This document shows positions 6,432 to 14,861 of a DNA stretch of 14,861 nt, in pieces (position 1 is the stretch's first letter; each line of letters begins with the position of its first letter). Source of the DNA: Bacillota bacterium (GTDB taxonomy: Bacteria > Bacillota > Clostridia > Christensenellales > Aristaeellaceae); assembly GCA_023460055.1 (NCBI GenBank), contig JAEWRJ010000103.1:1-14861 (forward strand). The letters run 5' to 3'. The translations under genes were made by a program, and so were the position numbers. The notes beneath the pieces were generated by a model. It made no database searches. It was not told the origin of the DNA and saw nothing but the letters and a program-made list of their open reading frames with translations.

Positions 6432-6521
6432 AAAACAGCGTCCATCATTCCCCGCGGGCCGCAGCTGAGCGGCGGTTGCCGCAGGCTCGTTGCTTTCGCG
6501 TGTCATGATGAACGCCATTGT
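6432..6521 (-). promoter_or_regulatory. Structured glnA leader with long-range terminator-like stem
   Basis: On the minus-strand RNA, 6515-6505 (GCGUUCAUCAU) can pair with 6448-6438 (AUGAUGGACGC) over 11 bp with one G-U. The pairing can extend outward to 6521/6432 with two wobbles and one mismatch. The 3' strand runs into a U-rich stretch (UGUUUUCUAUUUU). The enclosed region holds two mutually exclusive hairpins sharing 6469-6473: GCGGC-AACC-GCCGC (6482-6469) and GCCGC-UCAGCU-GCGGC (6473-6458). The arrangement resembles an attenuator. The UCAGCU hexaloop has G4 but lacks A1, so a canonical ANTAR site is not shown. This is inference from base pairing only. Confidence 0.4.
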
Positions 6522-6533
6522 CCACCTCACAGT

Positions 6534-6562
6534 AGTATATGGTCCCCCCGCCGCGCTGTCAA
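6534..6562 (-). promoter_or_regulatory. Sigma-A promoter of the glnA-ANTAR-pyrG operon
   Basis: On the minus strand a perfect TTGACA (6562-6557) and TATACT (6539-6534, 5/6) are spaced 17 bp. The predicted start near 6527 gives a leader of about 125 nt before the glnA ATG at 6401. Between this promoter and the oppositely directed glnN promoter lie about 75 bp. Confidence 0.8.
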
Positions 6563-6607
6563 CGGAAAAATGCGCAAGCACGGCATGCCGGCGGCAGATA
6601 TATGAAT

Positions 6608-6623
6608 GTTAGCTTTAACTAAC
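6608..6623. repeat. Inverted repeat between the two divergent glutamine synthetase promoters
   Basis: GTTAG-CTTTAA-CTAAC is a perfect 5-bp inverted repeat, 15 bp upstream of the glnN -35 box and 46 bp upstream of the glnA -35 box. With flanking T it reads TGTTAG-N6-CTAACT, loosely like the TGTNA-N7-TNACA operator of GlnR/TnrA but with the wrong spacing. A transcription factor site controlling one or both promoters is plausible. Confidence 0.3.
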
Positions 6624-6637
6624 TTTCATTTTCCCCC

Positions 6638-6666
6638 TTGACAGCCTGTTGCTTACGGTCTATGAT
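6638..6666 (+). promoter_or_regulatory. Sigma-A promoter of glnN
   Basis: A perfect TTGACA (6638-6643), a 17-bp spacer and TATGAT (6661-6666, 5/6) make one of the two strongest promoters in the window. The transcript should begin near 6673, only about 5 nt before the hexaloop hairpin at 6678. Confidence 0.82.
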
Positions 6667-6677
6667 ATCCACCATAA

Positions 6678-6693
6678 ACAGCAAAGGCGCTGT
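6678..6693 (+). promoter_or_regulatory. Candidate ANTAR-target hexaloop hairpin (antiterminator) in glnN leader
   Basis: ACAGC (6678-6682) pairs with GCTGT (6689-6693) around the six-base loop AAAGGC, which has A at loop position 1 and G at position 4, the pattern known for ANTAR-binding hairpins. Loop and 3' strand coincide with the 5' strand of the terminator at 6683-6716, so the two structures exclude each other. Canonical targets have two such hairpins; I find only one downstream of the predicted transcription start. An ANTAR protein is encoded 1.7 kb away in the divergent operon. Confidence 0.45.
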
Positions 6694-6720
6694 GGACTCA
6701 GGTCCGCGGCGGCTTTTATT
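6683..6720 (+). terminator. Leader terminator (attenuator) upstream of glnN
   Basis: Bases 6683-6697 (AAAGGCGCTGTGGAC) pair with 6702-6716 (GTCCGCGGCGGCTTT) around a TCAG loop: 14 of 15 positions pair, two as G-U, with one G-G mismatch. The stem is followed by a U-rich tail (TTTTATTTATT, 6714-6724) and then directly by the glnN ribosome binding site. A terminator placed between a strong promoter and its gene implies regulated readthrough. Confidence 0.68.
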
Positions 6721-6741
6721 TATTAAAGGAGTGAATTGGTG

Positions 6742-8832
<2,091 letters not shown>

Positions 8833-8845
8833 GGGGAAACGGATA

Positions 8846-8883
8846 CAGCAAAGGCGCGGATCGCTTGATCCGCGCCTTTGCTG
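8846..8883. terminator. Perfect 17-bp hairpin between convergent glnN and citF
   Basis: Bases 8846-8862 pair without mismatch with 8867-8883 around the loop GCTT, starting 13 nt after the glnN stop and ending 8 nt before the citF stop. Neither side has a clear T-run, so it may act as an mRNA 3' end or stability structure as much as an intrinsic terminator. Its 5' arm contains the same 13 nt (ACAGCAAAGGCGC, 8845-8857) found in the glnN leader at 6678-6690. Confidence 0.65.
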
Positions 8884-8891
8884 CATCTGTA

Positions 8892-10442
8892 TCAGTCCAG
8901 CGGGTCGATCTGCCTTACGACGTCGAGTATGGTCCCGTCCCTGGCCTCCATGATGGCGACCACCCTGTCCTTGAAGGGCAGCGGATCGGGCCTGCCTACG
9001 ATCGCGTAGGCCTCTTCCTGCAGCTCCCGGATGGTTTTCAGGGGCAGCCCGGCCGCCTTCAGCGCTTCCAGTATCTCAGGCCTTCCCGGGTTCACCGCGA
9101 TGCCGTAATCGGTGACCACCACATCCACATTCTCACCGGGCGTGGTCACCGTCACCACATCTTCGCAGATTGTCGCCATGCGCCCCCGCACCAGCGGCGT
9201 CACGATGATGCAGCACTTGGCTCCCGCCGCCGTATCCGGGTGCCCGCCGGGCGCTCCGCGCAGCACGCCGTCAGATCCCGTGATCACGTTCACGTTGAAG
9301 CTGGTATCCACCTCCAGCGCCGCCAGGATCACATAGTCAAGCTTGTTGACAAACGCGCTCTTGTTGCTGGGGCTGGCGTACTGCGAGGTGCTCATTTCGA
9401 AGTGCCTGGGGTGGCTGTGCACCGACTCGATCCCCGCGATATCAAAATCCTGCGTGTCGATGATCGTGTCCACCAGCCCCTTGTTGAGCAGGTCCACCGC
9501 CGGGGCGCAGATGCCCCCGATGATCCAGCCCAGCTTGATCCCATGCTTGATCAGGAGAGGTTCCAGGTAGCGGTTGGCCGCCAGGCTGGGGCCCCCCGCG
9601 CCCGTCTGGAAGGAGAAGCCGTCCTTAAACCAGGGCGTCGCTTCAATCACCTTCGCGCAGTATTCTGCCATCAGCAGGTCCCGGGGGTCCGTGCTGAATC
9701 TGGCGGCGGAGCTGGCGATCTTCTTGGGGTTGCCGATCTCGTCTACGGCCACCACATAGTCCACATAGCTGGCCTCAATGGAGGGCGGGAAGTTCGGGAA
9801 ATCTACCAGGCAGTCGGTGATCACCACCACCTTGTCGGCGTAGCGGGCGTCCGCCTCTGAGTAGCCCAGCACACCGCAATCGCTCTTTCCGCCCTTGCCA
9901 CGGGCATTTCCCATGCAGTCCGCGGTCGGCGCGCCGATGAATGCCACGTCGATGTGCACCTCGCCTTCTTCGATCGCGCGCACGCGGCCGCCGTGGCTGC
10001 GCAGGATGGCGGGGGTCTTCAGCTTGCCCCGCGAGACTACTTCGCCCATCTTTCCCCGGATGCCCGAGGTCTGGATGCCGGTCACGATGCCCTGCTCGAT
10101 GTACTCCGCCACCGGGTCGTGCGCCTGGCCCAGCGAGGAGGCCGCGATCGTGATGTCCTTGTAGCCCAGGTCCACGATCTCCTTCATCACCTGGTTGACG
10201 ATGTAATCACCTTCCCTGAAGTGATGGTGAAAGGAAACCGTCATGCCGTCCTTAAAGCCCACCGCGCGTATCGCCTCCCGGATGGAGGGCAGCACCTTGG
10301 TCTCCTGCTGTGAAGTCCGCAGGACAGACTTGGGCGAGGCTTTCTTGTAGCCCGCGGCGTCCCGGTGGTTTGTTCCCCGGAAGACTTCATAGCCGTCCTT
10401 CAGGAGTTCGTCGGGTATATCGCGGTTTACTGCGTTTTTCAT
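8892..10442 (-). CDS. citF: Citrate lyase alpha subunit (citrate CoA-transferase)
   Basis: This 516-residue protein matches CitF in length and motifs. It transfers the acyl carrier protein from acetyl-ACP to citrate, giving citryl-ACP and acetate (EC 2.8.3.10), within the CitD/E/F complex. Visible motifs are GAPTADCMGNARGKGG, EMSTSQYASPSNKSAFVNK, LAALEVDTSFNVNVITGSDG (Glu377 in ALEVD is the likely catalytic glutamate of the CoA-transferase fold), GGHPDTAAGAKCC, TPLVRGRMATICEDV and VVTDYGIAVNPGRPE. It starts one base after the citE stop (TGA-G-ATG), so translation is coupled. It is the last gene of the hydratase-AbrB-citDEF operon and converges with glnN. Confidence 0.95.
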   Translation of the reverse strand: MKNAVNRDIPDELLKDGYEVFRGTNHRDAAGYKKASPKSVLRTSQQETKVLPSIREAIRAVGFKDGMTVSFHHHFREGDYIVNQVMKEIVDLGYKDITIAASSLGQAHDPVAEYIEQGIVTGIQTSGIRGKMGEVVSRGKLKTPAILRSHGGRVRAIEEGEVHIDVAFIGAPTADCMGNARGKGGKSDCGVLGYSEADARYADKVVVITDCLVDFPNFPPSIEASYVDYVVAVDEIGNPKKIASSAARFSTDPRDLLMAEYCAKVIEATPWFKDGFSFQTGAGGPSLAANRYLEPLLIKHGIKLGWIIGGICAPAVDLLNKGLVDTIIDTQDFDIAGIESVHSHPRHFEMSTSQYASPSNKSAFVNKLDYVILAALEVDTSFNVNVITGSDGVLRGAPGGHPDTAAGAKCCIIVTPLVRGRMATICEDVVTVTTPGENVDVVVTDYGIAVNPGRPEILEALKAAGLPLKTIRELQEEAYAIVGRPDPLPFKDRVVAIMEARDGTILDVVRQIDPLD

Positions 10443-10443
10443 C

Positions 10444-11358
10444 TCAGAGTTCCCCCTTATACAGCCCGGAGGCCTTCGCCAGCTCGATCGTCCGCTCCGC
10501 GTCCGGGATGAAGGCGATGTCGATCATCTTCCCGTTCACGGTGAACACGCCGATGCCCTGTGCTGAGTTTTCCTGCCAGGCGATCAGGATCGCTTCCGCC
10601 TCCCGGATCTCCTTCTCCGTGGGAGAGAATATCTCATGCGTGATCGGGATCTGCCTGGGGCTGATCAGCGATTTGCCGTCAAAGCCCATCTGCTTGACCA
10701 TCTGTGTTTCCCTGCGGAAGCCTTCCATGTCGTCCACGTTGGTGAACACCGTGTCAAAGCACTGCACCCCGGCCGCCCTGGCCGCGATCAGCATGTTCGA
10801 GCGTCCGCCCAGCATTTCCAGGCCGTCCGGGTAAAAGCGCGTCTGCATAGACTTGCGGTAGTCGCCCCCGGAGATTGCCACGCCGATCATCCTTTCCGGG
10901 CAGGCCAGGCAGATCTCGTAGGCGTTCAGGATGCCTTTGGGCGATTCCAGCGCCGCCATCACCAGCGTCACGCCGGGTTCTTTATTGAATTCTTTTTCAG
11001 CCTGTTCGATGTGTTCCACGACCGTCCGCACGTCCTGAGCGCTCTCGCACTTGGCGATGCGGATGCCGTCGGCTCCGGCCGCTACGCTGACCCGGATATC
11101 TTCCTGCCAGTGGGGCGTGTCCAGCCCATTGATGCGCACGATGCGCTCCACGCCTCTGTAGTCGATCGTGGTCAGCGCGCGGTAAAGCGAGAAGCGCGCC
11201 GAATCCTTCTGGTTTTCGGCCACCGCGTCTTCCAGGTCGATCAGCAGGGTATCCGGGCGGTAGACATATGCGTCCTTCAATAGCCCCGGCCGCTGGGCGT
11301 TTAAAAACATCATCGAGCGCCGCGGCCGCTTCAGCCGTTTTCTGATCACTTCATTCAT
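10444..11358 (-). CDS. citE: Citrate lyase beta subunit (citryl-ACP lyase)
   Basis: This 304-residue TIM-barrel protein of the HpcH/HpaI-CitE family cleaves citryl-ACP to oxaloacetate and acetyl-ACP (EC 4.1.3.34). Motifs include RRSMMFLNA, LLIDLEDAVAENQKDSAR (Mg-binding and acidic loop), RINGLDTPH, IRIAKCES, ALESPKGILNAYEI (catalytic Glu), GFDGKSLISPRQI and VNGKMIDIAFIPDA. The second-strand motif usually read as 'FVPG' is FLNA here, and the 'AFDY' loop is SGGDY, so it is somewhat divergent from enterobacterial CitE. Citramalyl or malyl lyase activity is an alternative, but the adjacent citD and citF favour citrate lyase. ATG 11358 overlaps the citD stop as ATGA, with GGGGAGG about 9 nt upstream inside citD. 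Confidence 0.92.
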   Translation of the reverse strand: MNEVIRKRLKRPRRSMMFLNAQRPGLLKDAYVYRPDTLLIDLEDAVAENQKDSARFSLYRALTTIDYRGVERIVRINGLDTPHWQEDIRVSVAAGADGIRIAKCESAQDVRTVVEHIEQAEKEFNKEPGVTLVMAALESPKGILNAYEICLACPERMIGVAISGGDYRKSMQTRFYPDGLEMLGGRSNMLIAARAAGVQCFDTVFTNVDDMEGFRRETQMVKQMGFDGKSLISPRQIPITHEIFSPTEKEIREAEAILIAWQENSAQGIGVFTVNGKMIDIAFIPDAERTIELAKASGLYKGEL

Positions 11359-11657
11359 CGGATGACACCTCCCCAGGGGTATGCCGCGTCAGGCTCCGCG
11401 CCGGCCGCGCGGAACGCCGCGCACTCAAGCCTCGCCTTCAGCGTGCACTCAAGCGCCCCTTTATCCACCACGCTCACCCGCGCGTCAGCGATGTCGAGGC
11501 GCTTCATCGTCTCCTCCACGCAGGCCCTGATCTGCCGCCCGTACTGTGCCAGCACGCTTGAGCGGATATCGATCGAGAGCCCAACACCTGGCTCCAGCGT
11601 CACCTGCGCGTCGCTGGATTCCAGCGTCCCCGCGATCGCCGGTCTTTTTAATTGCAT
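11355..11657 (-). CDS. citD: Citrate lyase gamma subunit (acyl carrier protein)
   Basis: This 100-residue protein is the acyl carrier of citrate lyase. Ser14 in AIAGTLESSD is the conserved attachment site for the phosphoribosyl-dephospho-CoA arm, in the same position as in characterised CitD proteins. VVDKGALECTLKARLECA near residues 64-81 is the family C-terminal motif. I chose ATG 11657 over the in-frame upstream start at 11684 because it matches the family N-terminus (MQLKRPAIAGTLESSD) and has GAGGAGGT 6 nt upstream. The gap from the AbrB-family gene is 28 nt and it overlaps citE by 4 nt. The genes that make and attach the arm (citX, citG) are not in the window. Confidence 0.94.
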   Translation of the reverse strand: MQLKRPAIAGTLESSDAQVTLEPGVGLSIDIRSSVLAQYGRQIRACVEETMKRLDIADARVSVVDKGALECTLKARLECAAFRAAGAEPDAAYPWGGVIR

Positions 11658-11685
11658 TCTTCTACCTCCTCTATGAACAACCAAC

Positions 11686-12708
11686 TTACTTGGCCAGCAT
11701 CCAGAAAATACTCGGAAACAGCAGGATCACGGCAATCAGGCGCATCACCTGCAGCAGCACCAGCTTGACGTTGTACACGCCCAGGTCGGCCGATATCAGG
11801 GCCATATCGCTAGCCCCCGCAGGCGTCGCGGCAAGGAATGCCTCCCGCCTGCCGAAGATATGCAGCCTTTGCAGCAGCGCCGCGATCAGCACCGCGCCGA
11901 CTGAGTAGCTCAGCAGCAGCATCACTACAGGCAGCGCCAGGTGCTTTAATTGAACCAGCTGCGCCAGGCCGATGCCGGCACCCACATAGGCCCCGGACAG
12001 CAGCTGCGCGCCCTTGCGCACCGGCCTGCCCAGCCAGGCCTTGGGATAAAGCAGCTTGAATATGATCGCGCCGATGGTGGCAAAGGCCATCGTGCCGCCC
12101 GGCACGGGGGAGGCGCGGCCTGCCAGGCCGAAAGCCGCGGCAACCGCCAGGGTCAGTAGGGTATCGCTGAGGCTTCCCTTAGCCTCCTGCTTCTTTGAGG
12201 CCTCAGGGCCCTCTTCCTCCCCCTGCCTGGGTGTGAACCTGGCGATCAGGCTGGGGAAGATGGCAATGCCCATCACGAAGCGCACGAACTGCAAGGCCAG
12301 CACCTGGCTGGCATCCGCCCCCATATCCGCCGCGATGATGGGGATATCGCTCAGGCCGCCCGGGGCGCTGGCAAACAGCGCCGTCAGAAAGTCCACCGGG
12401 CCGGTCGCGCGGATCAAGGCCGCCGCTGTCAGGTTGATCGCAAACAAGCAGCTGATCACGATGCCTGCCGCCAGCAGGATGGCCTTCATCTGCTTGAGAT
12501 CCTCGCGCTTGATGCCGGAGCCTATGAAGGCGCCGGCCACGATCTGCGCGGCGATCTTGGCTTCTGCCGGCATCTGCGCCCCGCCTGACAGGATATTGAA
12601 GCTGCAGGCCCCGATGACGGCGCCAATCATCATGCCGCCGGGCACGCGCAGCCGGTCCATCACCCAGCCAAAGAGCGCCGCGATCGCAAGGGTAAACAGA
12701 ATCGTCAA
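11686..12708 (-). CDS. AbrB-family integral membrane protein (putative transporter)
   Basis: This protein of about 340 residues is very hydrophobic, with about ten predicted membrane segments. It resembles the AbrB/'ammonia monooxygenase' membrane family (PF05145), not the DNA-binding AbrB of Bacillus. An internal duplication is visible: FGWVMDRLRVPGGMMIGAVI near residue 12 recurs as FGLAGRASPVPGGTMAFATI in the second half, and SAPGGLSDI recurs as ATPAGASDM. A hydrophilic loop of about 30 residues (RQGEEEGPEASKKQE) separates the halves. I chose TTG 12708, with AGGAAAG upstream; a longer reading from TTG 12786 would run through a GC-rich hairpin and add a non-hydrophobic head. It sits between the hydratase and citD in one operon, so transport of a tricarboxylate or its product is a reasonable guess. 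No substrate is established. Confidence 0.82.
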   Translation of the reverse strand: MTILFTLAIAALFGWVMDRLRVPGGMMIGAVIGACSFNILSGGAQMPAEAKIAAQIVAGAFIGSGIKREDLKQMKAILLAAGIVISCLFAINLTAAALIRATGPVDFLTALFASAPGGLSDIPIIAADMGADASQVLALQFVRFVMGIAIFPSLIARFTPRQGEEEGPEASKKQEAKGSLSDTLLTLAVAAAFGLAGRASPVPGGTMAFATIGAIIFKLLYPKAWLGRPVRKGAQLLSGAYVGAGIGLAQLVQLKHLALPVVMLLLSYSVGAVLIAALLQRLHIFGRREAFLAATPAGASDMALISADLGVYNVKLVLLQVMRLIAVILLFPSIFWMLAK

Positions 12709-12741
12709 TTTGGCTTTCCTTTCAAGCGCGAGGCAGCTTAG

Positions 12742-12775
12742 CCGCGCGCCGTTCCCGCTTGGGAGCGGCGCGCGG
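12742..12775 (-). other. GC-rich intercistronic hairpin between hydratase and transporter genes
   Basis: Ten perfect pairs (12742-12751 with 12766-12775), then one mismatch and four more pairs around a four-base loop, make a very stable hairpin starting 7 nt after the hydratase stop. No U-tract follows, and the next start codon is 34 nt away. It probably protects the upstream mRNA or lowers downstream expression. Confidence 0.65.
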
Positions 12776-12782
12776 GATGATG

Positions 12783-14861
12783 TCAATGGTTTTGGTAGTA
12801 ATTGATCAGGCAGCCATCCATCAGGATCTGCTTTTCATCCCCGGTCATCGCGCCCAGGCTGAGCCTTGTCTTCACGGCCCTGCCTCCCGAAATGATATAG
12901 GCGTCAAAGTCGCTCTTTCCCTGCTCCATGCCGCTTCTCAGGTCAGGTACCAGCACATGGTCGCCTTCTTCAATGGCTTGTTCTGACAGGAAGGGGAAGA
13001 TGCCCCAGTTGATCAGGTTGCTGCGGTAGCGCTTGGTGGCGTACTCCCCGGCAAAGTTCGCGGCGCCGCCCAGCACGCGCTGGCAGCTGGCCGCCTGCTC
13101 GCGGGCAGACCCGTCACCCGGCTTGACAGCGTAAATACCGCTTCCATATGTCAGGTCATGGAGGCTGACCTCTCCGGCTCCCGCGGCTGCGGCCGCCTCA
13201 AGCGCCCCCAGGATCTCCTGCGCCGCCCTCCCCTCCTCCAGCGCCAGACGGTCCAGCTCGATGGCTTTGGCCCTGCCCGTATAGCCCGGATCACGGCGGC
13301 TGAGCGTAAACTCGGCCAGCCGCAAAGGATTGGAGCGGTAGGAGGAGGTCTCTCCCGATGGGATCAGCTCATCGGTGGTGGTCACAGGGTCGTGCAGGCT
13401 GGACGCCGTCTTGATCAGCAGGTGCTGCTTGAGCGCGGGCATCACAGGCCAGTCCTTGATGTTGGGCCCCATCACAAGCTCTGTATCGGGGTCGGGCTTC
13501 TCCGCTTTGAACACGCGCTTTTGATAAAGCTCCTTATCGTATTGGTAGGGCGGGATGCTTTCGTCAAAATCGATCTCGTCAGCCGGGGTGAGGATGCCGC
13601 CGTTACGGGCGGTGGCCGCTATGCTGCGCGCATCCATCAGCGCCACAAACGAAAGCTGACCGTCGCCGGGCTTGGAGCCTTCGCGGTTGATGAAGTTGCG
13701 GGTGGTGGGGCGGATGGTGAAAGCGCCGTTGGCAGGCGTATCGCCCGCGCCGAAGCAGGGCCCGCAGAAGGCCTCGCGCACCAGCACGCCGCTTTCCATC
13801 AGGTCCGCGCTCACGCCGTTGCGGCTGATCGCCAGGTTGGTCGGCTGGCTCCCGGGATAGACGCTGAATGTGAAGCTGTCATTGCCGGGCGTGTGCCCCT
13901 TCATGATGCTGCGCACCGCGCAAAGGTTGTCATAGGTGCCGCCGGCGCATCCGGCCACGATGGCCTGATCTACCAGCACGCCCTGTTCACCGGCCTTGTC
14001 AGCCAGCCTGGGCAGCTTCAGCCCGGGGTACTGGCGCAGCGCCTCATCCTCAATTCCTTGCAGCAGCTCCTTGGCGTTGGCGATGAATTCGCGCAGGGTA
14101 TAGGCGTTGCTGGGGTGAAAGGGAAGGGCGATCATCGGCTCGATCTTTGAGAGATCCAGCTCCACCAGCCGGTCATAATAGCACAGATCGGCCGGCGCCA
14201 GGGCTTTGTAATCCTCTTCGCGCCCGTGAACGCGGTAATAATCGCGCACAGCCTCATCCGTCGCCCAGATGGAGCTCAGGCAGGTCGTCTCCGTGGTCAT
14301 CACGTCGATGCCGTTGCGGTATTCAACCGGCAGCGCTTGAATGCCCTCCCCGATAAACTCGACCACGCGGTTTTTGACAAAGCCGCTTTGGAACACCGCC
14401 TTGATAAAGGCGATGGCGACATCCTGGGGGCCGACGCCGCGGCGGGGCTTCCCCGTAAGCAGCACGCCTGTCACCTCGGGCAGATCCAGATCCCAGGTGC
14501 GGCCCAGCAGCTGCTTGGCCAGCTCGCCGCCGCCCTCGCCGACCGCCATGGTACCCAGCGCGCCGTAGCGCGTATGGCTGTCAGAGCCCAGGATCATCCT
14601 GCCGCAGCCGGTCATTTCTTCCCGGTTGTAGCTGTGGATCACGGCCATGTTGGCGGGCACATAAGTGCCGCCGTACTTTTTAGCCGCGGACAGCGCGAAG
14701 GCGTGATCATCCTCGTTGATCGTCCCCCCCACCGCGCACAGGCTGTTGTGGCAGTTGGTCAGCACATAAGGCATGGGGAAGGCTTCAAGCCCGCTGGCGC
14801 GCGCCGTCTGGATGATGCCCACATAGGTGATATCGTGAGAGGTCAGAGAGTCAAACCTGAT
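12783..14861 (-). CDS. Aconitase-superfamily hydratase (5' end beyond right edge)
   Basis: Visible are 692 residues and the stop; the frame is open to the window edge and clearly coding there (RFDSLTSHDITYVGIIQ), so the start is missing. Aconitase-fold features: NCHNSLCAVGGTINEDDH, GSDSHTRYG (the DSHT motif) and GEGGGELAKQLLG. Three cluster ligands are Cys305 (AGCAGGTYDN), Cys366 and Cys369 (FCGPCFGAGD), numbered from the first visible residue. Their spacing of 61 and 3 is close to the 63 and 3 of mitochondrial aconitase, so a [4Fe-4S] cluster is expected. The swivel domain has GDGSAREQAA and YRSNLINWGIFPF. It differs from AcnA/AcnB and LeuC; it seems closest to the uncharacterised 'hydratase' aconitase-like proteins (E. 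coli YbhJ type), an impression I could not test. Likely substrates are citrate, aconitate, isocitrate or a relative, judged by the downstream citDEF. Confidence 0.88.
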   Translation of the reverse strand: MRFDSLTSHDITYVGIIQTARASGLEAFPMPYVLTNCHNSLCAVGGTINEDDHAFALSAAKKYGGTYVPANMAVIHSYNREEMTGCGRMILGSDSHTRYGALGTMAVGEGGGELAKQLLGRTWDLDLPEVTGVLLTGKPRRGVGPQDVAIAFIKAVFQSGFVKNRVVEFIGEGIQALPVEYRNGIDVMTTETTCLSSIWATDEAVRDYYRVHGREEDYKALAPADLCYYDRLVELDLSKIEPMIALPFHPSNAYTLREFIANAKELLQGIEDEALRQYPGLKLPRLADKAGEQGVLVDQAIVAGCAGGTYDNLCAVRSIMKGHTPGNDSFTFSVYPGSQPTNLAISRNGVSADLMESGVLVREAFCGPCFGAGDTPANGAFTIRPTTRNFINREGSKPGDGQLSFVALMDARSIAATARNGGILTPADEIDFDESIPPYQYDKELYQKRVFKAEKPDPDTELVMGPNIKDWPVMPALKQHLLIKTASSLHDPVTTTDELIPSGETSSYRSNPLRLAEFTLSRRDPGYTGRAKAIELDRLALEEGRAAQEILGALEAAAAAGAGEVSLHDLTYGSGIYAVKPGDGSAREQAASCQRVLGGAANFAGEYATKRYRSNLINWGIFPFLSEQAIEEGDHVLVPDLRSGMEQGKSDFDAYIISGGRAVKTRLSLGAMTGDEKQILMDGCLINYYQNH

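Noticed and set aside
6607..6624. GlnR/TnrA operator between the glutamine synthetase genes
   Set aside because: The half sites resemble TGTNA/TNACA but the spacing is off by one and the last base differs, so I list only an unspecified inverted repeat.
13158..14150. 330-codon plus-strand open frame inside the hydratase gene
   Set aside because: It is antisense to clearly conserved aconitase-fold sequence and shows no motif.

Overview
The window is chromosomal-looking DNA of roughly 60% GC, densely coding, with sigma-A type promoters, strong AGGAGG-type ribosome binding sites and some GTG/TTG starts. A type III glutamine synthetase, an ANTAR-domain regulator beside a type I glutamine synthetase, and a citDEF citrate lyase set point to a GC-rich anaerobic Firmicute of the class Clostridia. 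This placement is an inference from gene content, not a database result. I saw no insertion sequence, prophage gene, CRISPR array, tRNA or rRNA.

Layout. (1) 1-1389, minus strand: a sigma-A promoter drives a short-chain dehydrogenase and then an AMP-forming acyl-CoA synthetase that runs off the left edge. (2) 1495-1984, plus strand: a monocistronic MIF-type tautomerase with its own promoter and terminator. (3) 1985-2799: an AT-richer, palindrome-bearing spacer, then free methionine-(R)-sulfoxide reductase, closed by a symmetrical terminator shared with the converging operon. (4) 6562 down to 2877, minus strand: a glutamine operon of type I glutamine synthetase, ANTAR antiterminator and CTP synthase, preceded by a structured leader of about 125 nt. 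(5) 6638-8883, plus strand: the divergent type III glutamine synthetase, with a near-consensus promoter and a short leader in which a hexaloop hairpin competes with an intrinsic terminator. (6) 14861 down to 8892, minus strand: an operon of an aconitase-superfamily hydratase (cut by the right edge), an AbrB-family membrane protein, and citD, citE and citF.

How the genes work together. Regions 4 and 5 form a compact nitrogen module: two unrelated types of glutamine synthetase are divergently transcribed, CTP synthase consumes glutamine, and an RNA-binding ANTAR protein is encoded between them. Its receiver domain lacks the phosphoacceptor aspartate. The glnN leader hairpin has the A1/G4 hexaloop expected of ANTAR targets and overlaps the terminator, so the simplest model is that this regulator controls glnN by antitermination. 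Region 6 reads as uptake or export of a tricarboxylate, its (de)hydration, and cleavage to acetate and oxaloacetate by citrate lyase. The lyase activation genes citC, citX and citG are not in the window.

The most interesting points are the ANTAR/terminator overlap upstream of glnN, the pseudo-receiver regulator, the long-range terminator-like structure in the glnA leader, and the unusual hydratase-AbrB-citDEF gene set.
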